A stretch of 22,263 nt of DNA from Planctomycetota bacterium (GCA_026647295.1 JAPKHB010000021.1:1-22263), one strand, 5' to 3'. Positions 5,959 to 14,937 are shown, counted from the first letter of the stretch. Program-made: numbers and translations. The notes: a model not told the origin generated them from the sequence alone.

Positions 5959-7350
5959 CTAGTCCAGCCCCATGCGTCGCAGCGCGTGCGCCTTGAGGTC
6001 GGCCAGCGAGCGCACGCTGGCGAACAGCTCCCGGTCATCGGCCACCACCACGGGCCCGTCGCGCGGATCCAGGGAGAGCACCCCGTGGCTGCCCCGGACC
6101 AGGCTCGCGTCGAGGGGGATCAGGTCCATGCGCACGCGCAGCCCCAGACGCCGCTTGAGCAGCCGCCAGGCCACCGCCGCGCGCGGGAAGCGCCGGGCCG
6201 GGTCCAGGAAGAGCTCGAGCGGGTCGTAGCCGGGCTTGCGGTGGATGTCCACGGTCCGGGCGAAGTCCGGCGCCCGCCCATCGTCCAGCCAGTACGGATA
6301 GGCGAACCAGGCGTCCGGCCGCGCGAGCAGCACGAGGTCCCCCCCGCGCGGGTGCTCGAGCCCCAGCGCGACGCGCTCCTCGAGCCCCAACACGCCCGCC
6401 ACGCCGTCCAGCGCCCCCAGCGCCTCGGCCACGCGGGGCCGGTCCCCCGGGTCGGCCACGTACACGTGCGCCACCTGATGGTCGCAGACGGCAAAGGCCC
6501 GGGAGGCGAACGGGTCCAGGAGTTCTCCGAACGGCCCGTCGCGCACGGCGAGGAGGCCCAGTTCCCGCAACCGGCGGTTGGGCGCTACGGCCCCGCCCAC
6601 CGGCAGCAGGCCGTACTCGGAGAAAGCCACCACCTCGGCGCCGATCTCCCGGGCCGCCTCGATCACCACGGCCGCCGCCGCGTCCACCTCCCGCACGCGC
6701 GCGGGCGTCCCCGCCGCGTCGGGGCCGTGGCGCTGCAGGTCGTAGTCCAGGTGTGGCAGGTACACCAGCGTGAGCGTGGGGCGCTGGGCGCGCAGCACGT
6801 CGGCCGCCGCACGGGCGATCCACTCGCTCGACGCCCGCCCGGCCAGCGGCCCCCAGAAGGCCGGGAAGGGGAAGGGTCCGTGGCGTTCCTCGAGGCCCTC
6901 GGCGAGCCCCGCGGGCCGGCCCTGGATGGCGAAGACCTTCGACCCCTCGCAGCCGTAGTGGGGCTTGGGGGTCAGGGACCAGTCGACCGCGGCCCCCTGG
7001 TTGAACCACCAGAACAGCTTCGCGCAGGTGAAGGAGAGCCCGCGCTCCTGCGCCCGCCGGCGCGCGGTCCGGTACACCGGCTCGCCCTGGACCAGGGCGT
7101 TGGCCTGGAGCCAGAAGCGCACCTCGCCGGTCTCGCGGTGGAACCAGCCGTTGCCCACGATGCCGTGGCCGCCGGGCGCCAGGCCCGTGAGCGCCGTGGC
7201 CTGCGCCGCGCAGGTGACCGCGGGCAGCACCCCGCCGAGCGGCCCCTGGCTGCCGGCGGCACCCAGCGCCGAGAGCGCCGGCGCGTGGGGCAGGAGCCGC
7301 GGCGTGAGCCCGACCACGGCGAGCCACACCAGGGGGCGGACGGCGGTCAT
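5959..7350 (-). CDS. Alkaline phosphatase superfamily / nucleotide pyrophosphatase-like hydrolase
   Basis: This 463-residue enzyme resembles type I phosphodiesterase/nucleotide pyrophosphatases, which hydrolyse phosphodiester or phosphate esters with two metal ions. The N-terminal PAVTCAAQATALTG carries the likely nucleophile T46, followed by LAPGGHGIVGNGW. A metal-binding D-x3-H-G-P is at D204-H208, and CDHQVAH at residues 289-295 fits a further ligand site. The usual S-D-H-G motif is replaced by SEYG (244-247). Motifs FWLQANALVQGE and LFWWFNQGAAVDWSLTPKP mark a bacterial subgroup I recall being annotated only as alkaline phosphatase family. The start at 7350 is the first ATG that gives a conserved N-terminus; it has no ribosome binding site but a close candidate promoter. 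The substrate is unknown. There is no clear signal peptide, so it is probably cytoplasmic. Confidence 0.85.
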   Translation of the reverse strand: MTAVRPLVWLAVVGLTPRLLPHAPALSALGAAGSQGPLGGVLPAVTCAAQATALTGLAPGGHGIVGNGWFHRETGEVRFWLQANALVQGEPVYRTARRRAQERGLSFTCAKLFWWFNQGAAVDWSLTPKPHYGCEGSKVFAIQGRPAGLAEGLEERHGPFPFPAFWGPLAGRASSEWIARAAADVLRAQRPTLTLVYLPHLDYDLQRHGPDAAGTPARVREVDAAAAVVIEAAREIGAEVVAFSEYGLLPVGGAVAPNRRLRELGLLAVRDGPFGELLDPFASRAFAVCDHQVAHVYVADPGDRPRVAEALGALDGVAGVLGLEERVALGLEHPRGGDLVLLARPDAWFAYPYWLDDGRAPDFARTVDIHRKPGYDPLELFLDPARRFPRAAVAWRLLKRRLGLRVRMDLIPLDASLVRGSHGVLSLDPRDGPVVVADDRELFASVRSLADLKAHALRRMGLD

Positions 7351-7359
7351 CGGCCGCCG

Positions 7360-7365
7360 AGCATA
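7360..7365 (-). promoter_or_regulatory. Candidate -10 hexamer for the phosphatase gene (TATGCT)
   Basis: TATGCT on the minus strand ends 9 nt before the ATG at 7350, too close for a leader with a ribosome binding site. A leaderless or nearly leaderless transcript is implied. The hexamer is identical to the one before the FHA genes. Confidence 0.35.
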
Positions 7366-7442
7366 CCGGCGCGCGGTCGGGGAACCGCCGGGCTCCTCCT
7401 TCTGCGCGCCCCCCTGCGGCCGCAACGCCCCGGGCGCGAACG

Positions 7443-7465
7443 GCGGTTGCAGGGGCTGCGGTTGC
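7443..7465 (+). repeat. Pair of GCGGTTGC direct repeats upstream of a lipoprotein gene
   Basis: GCGGTTGC occurs at 7443-7450 and 7458-7465, a period of 15 bp, about 32-54 bp upstream of the ATG at 7497 in a divergent promoter region. It may be an operator for a transcription factor binding the same DNA face at non-integral turns, or chance in GC-rich DNA. Confidence 0.25.
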
Positions 7466-7496
7466 GGGTAGAGGAGGAGGGCACCCCGGAGGAGCC

Positions 7497-8138
7497 ATGC
7501 GTCCCATCGTCCCGCCCGTCCTTGGCGCCGTGTGCGCCGTGGTCCTTTCGGCCTGCGCGAGCGCGCCGCGCGTCCCGCCCTCGCGCGACACGCCCGAGGC
7601 CACCGTCGAGCTCTTCAAGGTGATGGACCGCCGCCGGGACTGGGCCGGGGAGTGGGACCTGCTCTCCCCCGCGCTCAAGCAGCGCTTGAGCGCGCGCGCC
7701 GGCCGCAACGTGGACCCGGGCGACTACGCCTCGGCACGCAACGCCTACCGGGGCGATCCGCGCGTGGGCGCGGCCGAGCAACTGCTCCAGACCGCCCAGT
7801 GCCGCCACATCGAACTCATGGGCGACGACCTGGCCTACGTGACGGTGCAGGCGCTGCGGCCGGTGGGTCGCTCGGTGCGGGTGCGGATGGTGCGGCTGGA
7901 GCGCTGGGAACTCTGGGTGGCCGGGGACCCCGAACCCTACTGGGGCATCCGGGGCGACCCGCTCATGGACGTCGAGCGCCGCCCCGACGGGGGCTACGCG
8001 GTGCTGTCCCGCGCTACGCCCGCCGAGGACTTCCGGCGCACGGAGTTTTCCGCCGACCAGGTGCGCTCGTTCGGCACGCGCCGCCAGTGGTACCTGGACG
8101 ACCTGGGCGGGATCGAGGCCGAACTCTTCGCCGAGTGA
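7497..8138 (+). CDS. Small lipoprotein of unknown function
   Basis: The 213-residue protein has a lipoprotein signal (hydrophobic LGAVCAVVLSAC, lipobox LSAC with the acceptor Cys at 20), so it is probably anchored by lipid at the inner or outer membrane. After a short Pro-rich tether, TPEATVELFKVMDRRRDWAGEWDLLSPALKQRLS resembles the start of NTF2-like/DUF4878-type domains, which begin with a similar helix of the form x-TP-x-x-V-x-x-x. The rest is beta-rich (YVTVQALRPVGRSVRVRMVRLERWELWV), which also fits such a cone-shaped fold. The start is clear, with GGAGGA just before the ATG and another GAGGAGG further upstream. It stands alone, divergent from the phosphatase and convergent with groEL. 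The NTF2-like link is weak. Confidence 0.85.
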   Translation: MRPIVPPVLGAVCAVVLSACASAPRVPPSRDTPEATVELFKVMDRRRDWAGEWDLLSPALKQRLSARAGRNVDPGDYASARNAYRGDPRVGAAEQLLQTAQCRHIELMGDDLAYVTVQALRPVGRSVRVRMVRLERWELWVAGDPEPYWGIRGDPLMDVERRPDGGYAVLSRATPAEDFRRTEFSADQVRSFGTRRQWYLDDLGGIEAELFAE

Positions 8139-8180
8139 AGGCCCCCGGGGGGGCGACGCGCGCCCGCGCGCCGACCCCCG

Positions 8181-8209
8181 CGCGCTCCGCGCCGGGTGCG
8201 CGGAGCGCG
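8181..8209. terminator. Perfect 12-bp GC hairpin between convergent genes
   Basis: CGCGCTCCGCGC (8181-8192) and GCGCGGAGCGCG (8198-8209) are perfect inverse copies around a 5-nt loop. It lies between the stop of the lipoprotein gene and the stop of groEL, so it can serve as a terminator in both directions. There is no T-tract, as is common in very GC-rich genomes. Confidence 0.65.
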
Positions 8210-8226
8210 GGCGGGGCGCGGTCGGG

Positions 8227-9897
<1,671 letters not shown>

Positions 9898-9930
9898 GGG
9901 AGGATCTCCTTCCGGAAGCGAGCGGGCGCT

Positions 9931-10275
9931 CTACTTCCCCTTCTTGGCGGGGGTCTTGCCCTTCTTCACGGACTCGAACGGGGCGTCATCCACGACGGCG
10001 AGGATCTCGCTCTCCTCGAGGATGAGGTACTCCTGGCCGGACTCCTTGATGCTGGTGCCGGCGTAGGAGGAGAACAGCACACGGTCGCCGACCTTCACGC
10101 TCAAGGGGACGCGCTCGCCCTTGTCGGTCTGCCGGCCGCTGCCGGTGGCGACCACCCGGCCCTGGGTGGGCTTCTCCTTGGCGGTGTCGGGCAGCACGAT
10201 GCCGCCAGCGGTCTTCTCGCTGGCCTCGAGCCGCTCGATGAGCACGCGGTCGTTGAGGGGCTTGATCTTGGGCAT
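9931..10275 (-). CDS. groES: Co-chaperonin GroES
   Basis: GroES is the heptameric lid of the chaperonin. The 114-residue protein begins PKIKPLNDRVLIERL and has the mobile loop region ASEKTAGGIVLPDTAKEKPTQG that docks on GroEL, then VKVGDRVLFSSYAGTSI and the closing EYLILEESEILAVV. It carries about 18 extra C-terminal residues, DAPFESVKKGKTPAKKGK, making it longer than the usual 95-100 residues and very basic at the end. GAGGAG lies 9 nt before the ATG at 10275. It is followed by groEL and preceded by a degenerate receiver gene on the same strand. I see no CIRCE-type (TTAGCACTC) operator. Confidence 0.98.
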   Translation of the reverse strand: MPKIKPLNDRVLIERLEASEKTAGGIVLPDTAKEKPTQGRVVATGSGRQTDKGERVPLSVKVGDRVLFSSYAGTSIKESGQEYLILEESEILAVVDDAPFESVKKGKTPAKKGK

Positions 10276-10292
10276 GGAAGGGGTCTCCTCGA

Positions 10293-10313
10293 GCCCGGCC
10301 CTCGCGGCCGGGC
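10293..10313 (-). promoter_or_regulatory. Perfect 8-bp hairpin directly before the groES ribosome binding site
   Basis: GCCCGGCC (10293-10300) and GGCCGGGC (10306-10313) pair perfectly around a 5-nt loop. In the direction of transcription it falls after the stop of the upstream gene and immediately before GAGGAG of groES. It could be an attenuator or terminator, an mRNA end protecting groESL, or part of heat-shock control. The structure is clear; the function is inference. Confidence 0.55.
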
Positions 10314-10321
10314 CCTTCGCT

Positions 10322-10780
10322 CTAGGGGCTGGGGGTTGCGGAGGCCGCGCCGGGGGGCGGGGCCTTAGGCGCGCAAGACTCGCGGGGGGTCTGCCAGGGC
10401 AGCGGGCCGCAGGCCGCCAGCAGGGCCGCGCGCACGCAGCCGACGCGGGGCGGCCAGGGCAGGACCGTGGCGACGCCGCGGGCGAGCGCCTCGGACCAGG
10501 GCACGCGGGCCCCGAGCCGCGCCATCAGCACCACCGGCGTCCGGGGGGCGTAGCGCAGCGTGCGCCACAACGGGGGCCCCTCCGGCGCGGCCAGCGCGCT
10601 GTCCACGAAGGACGCGGCGTGGCGCTCCTCTTCGAGCCGGCGCCGGGCCTCGGCCGCGTCGGCGGTGACGCAGGCCCGAAAGCCCAGGTCGGCGATCCAC
10701 CCGGCGAGCCGCTCGCCGAGCGAGCGTTCCGCGCCCGTCGGGGCGCCGAGGGTGAGCAGCACGGAGGGGGCGAGCCGCAT
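10322..10780 (-). CDS. Degenerate response-regulator receiver-like protein
   Basis: The 152-residue protein has the alternating layout of a CheY-like receiver: a first strand VLLTLG, helix GERLAGWIADLGF, then AASFVDSAL with D60 at the phosphoacceptor place, TPVVLMARLG as the fourth strand, and GVATVLPWPP where receivers end in LxKP. The conserved acidic pair after the first strand is missing, and the Lys is replaced by Trp 109, so normal phosphorylation signalling is unlikely. The ATG at 10780 is used because the domain begins just after it; the in-frame GTG at 10855 has no ribosome binding site. The C-terminal 25 residues are Pro/Ala-rich. It precedes groES by 46 nt on the same strand. Confidence 0.72.
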   Translation of the reverse strand: MRLAPSVLLTLGAPTGAERSLGERLAGWIADLGFRACVTADAAEARRRLEEERHAASFVDSALAAPEGPPLWRTLRYAPRTPVVLMARLGARVPWSEALARGVATVLPWPPRVGCVRAALLAACGPLPWQTPRESCAPKAPPPGAASATPSP

Positions 10781-10909
10781 GGGACCGGAGCCAACCGCAA
10801 GCCGGGTGCCCACCCCACCGCGGGCCGGCGCCTCGGTCCTAAGCGCCTTCTGCACAACGGGTTAGGATCATGAACCAGGCTCCAGGCGGGGGCCGCCTCC
10901 GGGCCAAGG

Positions 10910-10965
10910 CTGACAACCTGGCAGGGCGTGCCGCGAGCCGGCGGGCCAACCTGCCGCTGTGTCAG
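10910..10965. terminator. Long imperfect hairpin, probable terminator
   Basis: CTGACA (10910-10915) pairs with TGTCAG (10960-10965), then after a 4x4-nt internal loop GGCAGG (10920-10925) pairs with CCTGCC (10950-10955). A third stem CCGC/GCGG (10931-10934 with 10941-10944) caps it. It lies downstream of the exported-protein gene that ends at 11030 and upstream of the receiver-groESL unit, where a terminator is expected. There is no T-tract. A structured RNA or mobile palindrome is the alternative. Confidence 0.5.
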
Positions 10966-11009
10966 GCGGGCCGGCGCGGCCCATGCAGGGGGCTTCGGGC
11001 TGGGGACGC

Positions 11010-11023
11010 GCGGGGGGCCCCGC
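11010..11023 (-). terminator. Weak GC hairpin after the exported-protein gene
   Basis: GCGGG (10-14) can pair with CCCGC (11019-11023) around four bases within the G6C4 run, 7 nt after the TAG at 11030. It is short and has no T-tract, so it is only a possible terminator. Confidence 0.25.
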
Positions 11024-11029
11024 CCCGGG

Positions 11030-12001
11030 CTACTTCACCACGGTCGGGATGATGCCCGTGGTGCGAACCTTGATCACCTCGAGCTCGGGGAGCTGGATGC
11101 GGACCGGGGCGTTGGCCCCGACCGGGCCCGAGGCCAGGCTGGTCTCGAAGACCTGGATCGGGCGCTTGAGCCGGCTCAAGGTGGCCCGGATCTCGCCCAT
11201 CACGAAGCCCCCCGAACTGACCCTGTCGTCGGTGCCGGCGGCGGCCGCCGCCGCGGCCTGCTCGCGCAGGCGGTCCACCTCGGCGACGTACCCCTCCAGG
11301 CGGGCGATCACCTCGCGCAGCCGCTCCCCGCCGTCGGGCAACCTGCCGGCCAGGGCGTCCAGGCGCGCCCGGGCCCGGGCCCGGAGCGCAGGGTCGGGGC
11401 TGGTGAGCAACGCGAGGTAGCGGTTCACGTCCTTGGCGAGGGCCTCCTGCGCGGCCCGCTCCTCGGCCTCCTTGACGCGGGCCTGCTCGGCCGCGGCCAG
11501 GTTGCGCCACTCCTCGGGCGTGTACCACCGGTCGCCGTGCTTCTCGTAGCCCTCCCGGCGGCGGGCCTCGTCGGGCGAGACCCACTCGCCGCGATGGCGC
11601 ACGTGGCCGAGCACGCCGCGGGCGACCGCGTCCTCGGGATCCCGCTCGATCACCTGCTCGGCGAGCATCAGGGCCTCTTCCTCACGCCCGAGCCCCTTGA
11701 GCCAGGCGGCGAGCCGGCCCCGGTTGACGGTGTCCTCGGGGTCCAGCGCCGCCAGGTGCTCGCGGATCTGCTCGTCCACCGGGCGGCCGACGTGCCGCTC
11801 GCGTACCTCCTCGCTCTTCACGAAGCGCGGGCCGAAGCGGCTCAAGACCCACAGGCCCCCCTCGCCCTCGATCACCGCCCCCTCGACGAGGCGGCCGTCG
11901 GCGAGTTCGAGCGTGTCCGCCCGCGCCCCGGGCGCCGCGAGGACTCCCAACGCCAGCAGGCCGCACAGGAAGGGCAGGGGCCGATGGGTGGGGCGGTTCA
12001 T
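11030..12001 (-). CDS. Exported protein with TPEE-type repeats, unknown function
   Basis: The 323-residue protein starts at the ATG at 12001, with GGAGG 7 nt upstream. Residues 1-28 are a signal peptide (PFLCGLLALGVLAAPGARA). The N-terminal mature part is a short beta module (LELADGRLVEGAVIEGEGGLWVLSRFGPRFV). Then come TPR-like helices (LAAWLKGLGREEEALMLAEQVIERDPEDAVARGVLGHV, shown here as two adjoining parts) and two tandem W-x-x-P-E-type units (GEWVSPDEARRREGY and DRWYTPEEWRNL). A charged, probably coiled-coil Ala/Glu/Arg segment follows, with a conserved-looking end IQLPELEVIKVRTTGIIPTVVK. I know this layout from Planctomycetota proteins of unknown role; no enzymatic motif is seen. It diverges from the HEAT/toroid gene across a 206-bp gap. 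Confidence 0.85.
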   Translation of the reverse strand: MNRPTHRPLPFLCGLLALGVLAAPGARADTLELADGRLVEGAVIEGEGGLWVLSRFGPRFVKSEEVRERHVGRPVDEQIREHLAALDPEDTVNRGRLAAWLKGLGREEEALMLAEQVIERDPEDAVARGVLGHVRHRGEWVSPDEARRREGYEKHGDRWYTPEEWRNLAAAEQARVKEAEERAAQEALAKDVNRYLALLTSPDPALRARARARLDALAGRLPDGGERLREVIARLEGYVAEVDRLREQAAAAAAAGTDDRVSSGGFVMGEIRATLSRLKRPIQVFETSLASGPVGANAPVRIQLPELEVIKVRTTGIIPTVVK

Positions 12002-12179
12002 GGCGGGACCTCCGGGAAGCCAGGCGCGGGGCCCCTCTAGGTAACGCCGCCGGGAGCCGTGGGGTTGGGATGGCCCACCGATCGGGGCCTTGGCCCCGGC
12101 CGAAGCCGCGCGCCGGGAGGGGGACCAGGCCGCACCGGCCGCACGCCGGAGCGGGGGACTCGGCCCGGCGGGGGTCGGG

Positions 12180-12185
12180 TACGAT
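12180..12185 (+). promoter_or_regulatory. Candidate -10 hexamer for the HEAT/toroid gene (TACGAT)
   Basis: TACGAT ends 22 nt before the TTG start at 12208. It overlaps the first in-frame ATG at 12184, which argues against that ATG as the true start. The flanking GGGTACGATGGG is very like GGGTACGCTGGG upstream of the gene at 21332. Confidence 0.4.
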
Positions 12186-12197
12186 GGGCGCCTTCCC

Positions 12198-12202
12198 GGA
12201 GG
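12198..12202 (+). promoter_or_regulatory. GGAGG ribosome binding site that decides a TTG start
   Basis: GGAGG sits 5 nt before the TTG at 12208. From that TTG the protein starts with a textbook signal peptide, whereas the ATG at 12184 lacks a spaced binding site and adds eight unlikely residues. Confidence 0.6.
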
Positions 12203-12207
12203 CCCCA

Positions 12208-14937
12208 TTGCCCCGCGCGATCGCCCCGCTCCTCCTGGCCTGCCTGCCCCTGCTGCTCGGGCTGGAGGCCCGGCCGGCCCACGCCAACGCGGAGGCCTAC
12301 GCCAAGCGCCTCTCGATCGCCGATCCCGACGACCTCTACCGCGCGATCGAGGAACTGGCCGCGCAGCCCGACGCGGACGCCGCGCTACCGCTGCTCGAGG
12401 CCGGGATCCAGGCCGGCTGGCCGCACCTGGCGATCGCCTGCGGCGAGGCGCTGGCGGCCATCCCGGCCGAAGCGCTCAAGGCCAAGGTGTTCGGGGACTC
12501 GCGCGTCGCCCGGGACCTGGACCGGCTCGTGGACCGGGCGGCCAAGGAGGCCGACCTGGACCGCCAACGCAACCTGGCCCGGGTGCTGGGGGCCTGGGGC
12601 CACCCATGGGTGGACGACGCCCTGGCGAGCCTCGCGTCCGGGCGGCGCAAGCCCGAGGTCCAGGCCGAGGCGCTGTTCATGTGCGGCCGGCTCCCGATCA
12701 GCGAGTCCGAGCCGTTCCCCCTGACGGCCGCGGCGGTGATCAAGGCCCTCGGGGGCCGCAACGAGGAGATCCAGTGCGCGGCCTGCTCCGCGGCGGGCCT
12801 AAGGCGCATGAACGACGCCGAGCCGGCGCTGGTGTCGCTGGTCAAGCGCTCGACCGGGGAGTACCCCGGCCTCTATGCGGTCTGGGCGCTCAAGCAGATC
12901 GGGTATCGGGGCGGGATCGGCTCGTTCCTGCACGTCCTGGAGAAGGGCAGCCCCAAGCGCACGACGACGCAGGCCAATCTCAAGGCCGTCACCGAACTGT
13001 GCTCGGAGCGCGACGTCGAGACGCTGCTCGCCTTCACCCGCTCGCCGCGGAAGGACTACCGCGACGCGGCGGCGCTCGCGCTGGGGCGCCTGGCCTGGCG
13101 GGCGGCGCGCCAGGGCCGGCCCGCGCCGGGGGAGCCCGACCCCGCGGCCGAGACCACGCCGCGCGAGGAGGGGGACCCGGCCCCCGCGGCGGACCCGCCC
13201 GGGGGCGCCGCGCCCCGTTTCTCCGACCGCGTCGTGCAGCGCATGATCGACCTGGTGCGCGACGACGGCACCTGGGAGGTGCGCGACGCCGCGCGCCAAG
13301 CGCTGCTGCGCTTCGGGGAGCGTGCCAAACCCAAGGTGCTCGAGCAGTTGCCGGGCCTGGTCGAGGCCACCAGCACCGACGTGCAACTCACCGCCATCGA
13401 GCTCTGCGGCCTCTTCGGGGCGGCCGACGCCTACCGCCCCCTGCTCAAGATCGCGCTGTACGACAAGGACCGCACCAAACGCATGTTCGCCGCGCGGGCC
13501 CTGGAGGGCGTGGACGCCCCCCGGGCCGTCGAGGATCTCGCCCAGGTCGCCCGGCCGCGCCGGCAGCCCAAGACCGAGGACCTGAACGCCGTGCGGGCGC
13601 TCGGCTACCTGCGCGTCCAGCCTGCCTACGAGGCGCTCCTCAAGCTGATCCAGGAGGCCGAGGCCCACAGCGAGCCGGTGCTGCGCGAGGCGGAGTTCGC
13701 CCTCGAGCGCCTCACCGGCCACCGCTTCGGCCGCAAGCCCGACCGCTGGAAGGCTTGGCGCGAGACGGCCGAGCGCCCGTTCCACCCGCGCGTGAAGGAC
13801 TTCAACCGCCAGCAAAACCGCCGCGACGTGATCGAGAAACGGCTCTACGGCCTCACGCCGGTGACGGAGAAGGCGGTCGAGAACGGGCTGCGGTGGCTCG
13901 AACTCCAGCAGCACCCGATGGGCTACTGGGACGGGAACGAGAAGGGCTTCGGCGGCGTGATCTCGTGCGAGCCGGCCTACACCGGGCTCTCGCTGCTGGC
14001 CCTCCTCGGCGCGGGCTACCAGGGCGCCCGGGGCAAGTACCACGAGACCATCCGCCGGGCGACCGAGTTCCTCGCGGCCACGCAACTCTACGACGGCGGC
14101 TTCCCCATCTCCGGCGGCGGGGACGACAGCTGGATCTTCGCCTACCTGACGGGCATGGGCGTCTGGGGCGTGACGGAGGCGTGCGGGCTCTCGGGCGACG
14201 CGCTGTACGCCGAGCCCGCCCAGTGGGGGGTCGACTACCTCATCCGCGTCCAGACCCCCGGCTCCGGCTGGCGCTACAGCGCCCGGATGGTGCAGAGCGA
14301 CACCTCCTGCACCTCCTGGGTGCTCATGACGACCAAGATGGCCGACCTGATCGGGCTGGAGGTGGCGCAGAAGTCATGGGACGGGATCGACTCCTGGCTC
14401 GAGCGCTGCGCCTACGACATCACGGGGGAGGAGGAGGTCCCCGACGACCTCAAGACGGACTACGACCACGAGGTGGGCGCCCGGCGGTACTTCAAGGCGT
14501 TCACCGGGTACTTCGAGCTCTCGGGCTCCGAACAGAGCGCGGCGCAGCAGACCTCCATGACCGCGGTGGCGATGGTCTGCCGTTTCTTCATGGGCTGGCG
14601 CCGCAGCCACCCCTTCATGATCGGCAGCGCCAACTACCTGATGGACTACCTCCCGCGCTGGATGTCGGGACTCGAGAAGGGCCAGGCGATCGCCTGGTAC
14701 CACTACTTCTGGTACTACGGGACCTTGGCCATGCACCAGATGGGCGGGCGCTACTGGAAGGCCTGGAACGAGAAGATCCGGACGATGTACCCGGAGAACC
14801 AGCGGACCTCGCCGCCGCACCTGGCCGGATCGTGGGACCCGGACAGCGCCCTGCTCAACGGCGGGCGGCTCTTCAGCACCGCCATGTCCATCCTCGCGCT
14901 CGAGTCCTACTACCGCTTCTCGCCCCTCTTCGAATAG
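12208..14937 (+). CDS. Large secreted HEAT-repeat and prenyltransferase-like toroid protein
   Basis: The 909-residue protein begins at a TTG preceded by GGAGG; residues 1-26 form a signal peptide (PRAIAPLLLACLPLLLGLEARPAHA). Residues about 30-520 are helical HEAT-like repeats, with units such as VQAEALFMCGRLPI, VRDAARQALLRFGERA and MFAARALEGVDAPRAVEDL. They are broken by a Pro/Glu-rich acidic insertion (about 301-338). From about 552 on, repeats like GLRWLELQQHPMGYWDG, ATEFLAATQLYDGGFP and GVDYLIRVQTPGSGWRYS match the alpha/alpha toroid of prenyltransferase and squalene-oxidase-like proteins. No catalytic DxDD or zinc-binding set of the true enzymes is evident, so it is likely a structural or binding protein of the cell envelope. 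Such exported proteins are common in Planctomycetota. The longer ATG start at 12184 is the alternative. Confidence 0.88.
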   Translation: MPRAIAPLLLACLPLLLGLEARPAHANAEAYAKRLSIADPDDLYRAIEELAAQPDADAALPLLEAGIQAGWPHLAIACGEALAAIPAEALKAKVFGDSRVARDLDRLVDRAAKEADLDRQRNLARVLGAWGHPWVDDALASLASGRRKPEVQAEALFMCGRLPISESEPFPLTAAAVIKALGGRNEEIQCAACSAAGLRRMNDAEPALVSLVKRSTGEYPGLYAVWALKQIGYRGGIGSFLHVLEKGSPKRTTTQANLKAVTELCSERDVETLLAFTRSPRKDYRDAAALALGRLAWRAARQGRPAPGEPDPAAETTPREEGDPAPAADPPGGAAPRFSDRVVQRMIDLVRDDGTWEVRDAARQALLRFGERAKPKVLEQLPGLVEATSTDVQLTAIELCGLFGAADAYRPLLKIALYDKDRTKRMFAARALEGVDAPRAVEDLAQVARPRRQPKTEDLNAVRALGYLRVQPAYEALLKLIQEAEAHSEPVLREAEFALERLTGHRFGRKPDRWKAWRETAERPFHPRVKDFNRQQNRRDVIEKRLYGLTPVTEKAVENGLRWLELQQHPMGYWDGNEKGFGGVISCEPAYTGLSLLALLGAGYQGARGKYHETIRRATEFLAATQLYDGGFPISGGGDDSWIFAYLTGMGVWGVTEACGLSGDALYAEPAQWGVDYLIRVQTPGSGWRYSARMVQSDTSCTSWVLMTTKMADLIGLEVAQKSWDGIDSWLERCAYDITGEEEVPDDLKTDYDHEVGARRYFKAFTGYFELSGSEQSAAQQTSMTAVAMVCRFFMGWRRSHPFMIGSANYLMDYLPRWMSGLEKGQAIAWYHYFWYYGTLAMHQMGGRYWKAWNEKIRTMYPENQRTSPPHLAGSWDPDSALLNGGRLFSTAMSILALESYYRFSPLFE

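Noticed and set aside
10839..10865. CTAA...TTAG imperfect inverted repeat upstream of the receiver-groESL unit, considered as a CIRCE element
   Set aside because: Only four bases at each end match well; the inner bases do not fit TTAGCACTC/GAGTGCTAA and the spacer differs.
10870..11052. 60-residue plus-strand ORF after a TTAGGAT sequence
   Set aside because: Composition is typical of random GC-rich frame (Arg/Ala/Gly/Pro), it has no ribosome binding site, and it overlaps a strong hairpin and the end of the opposite gene.
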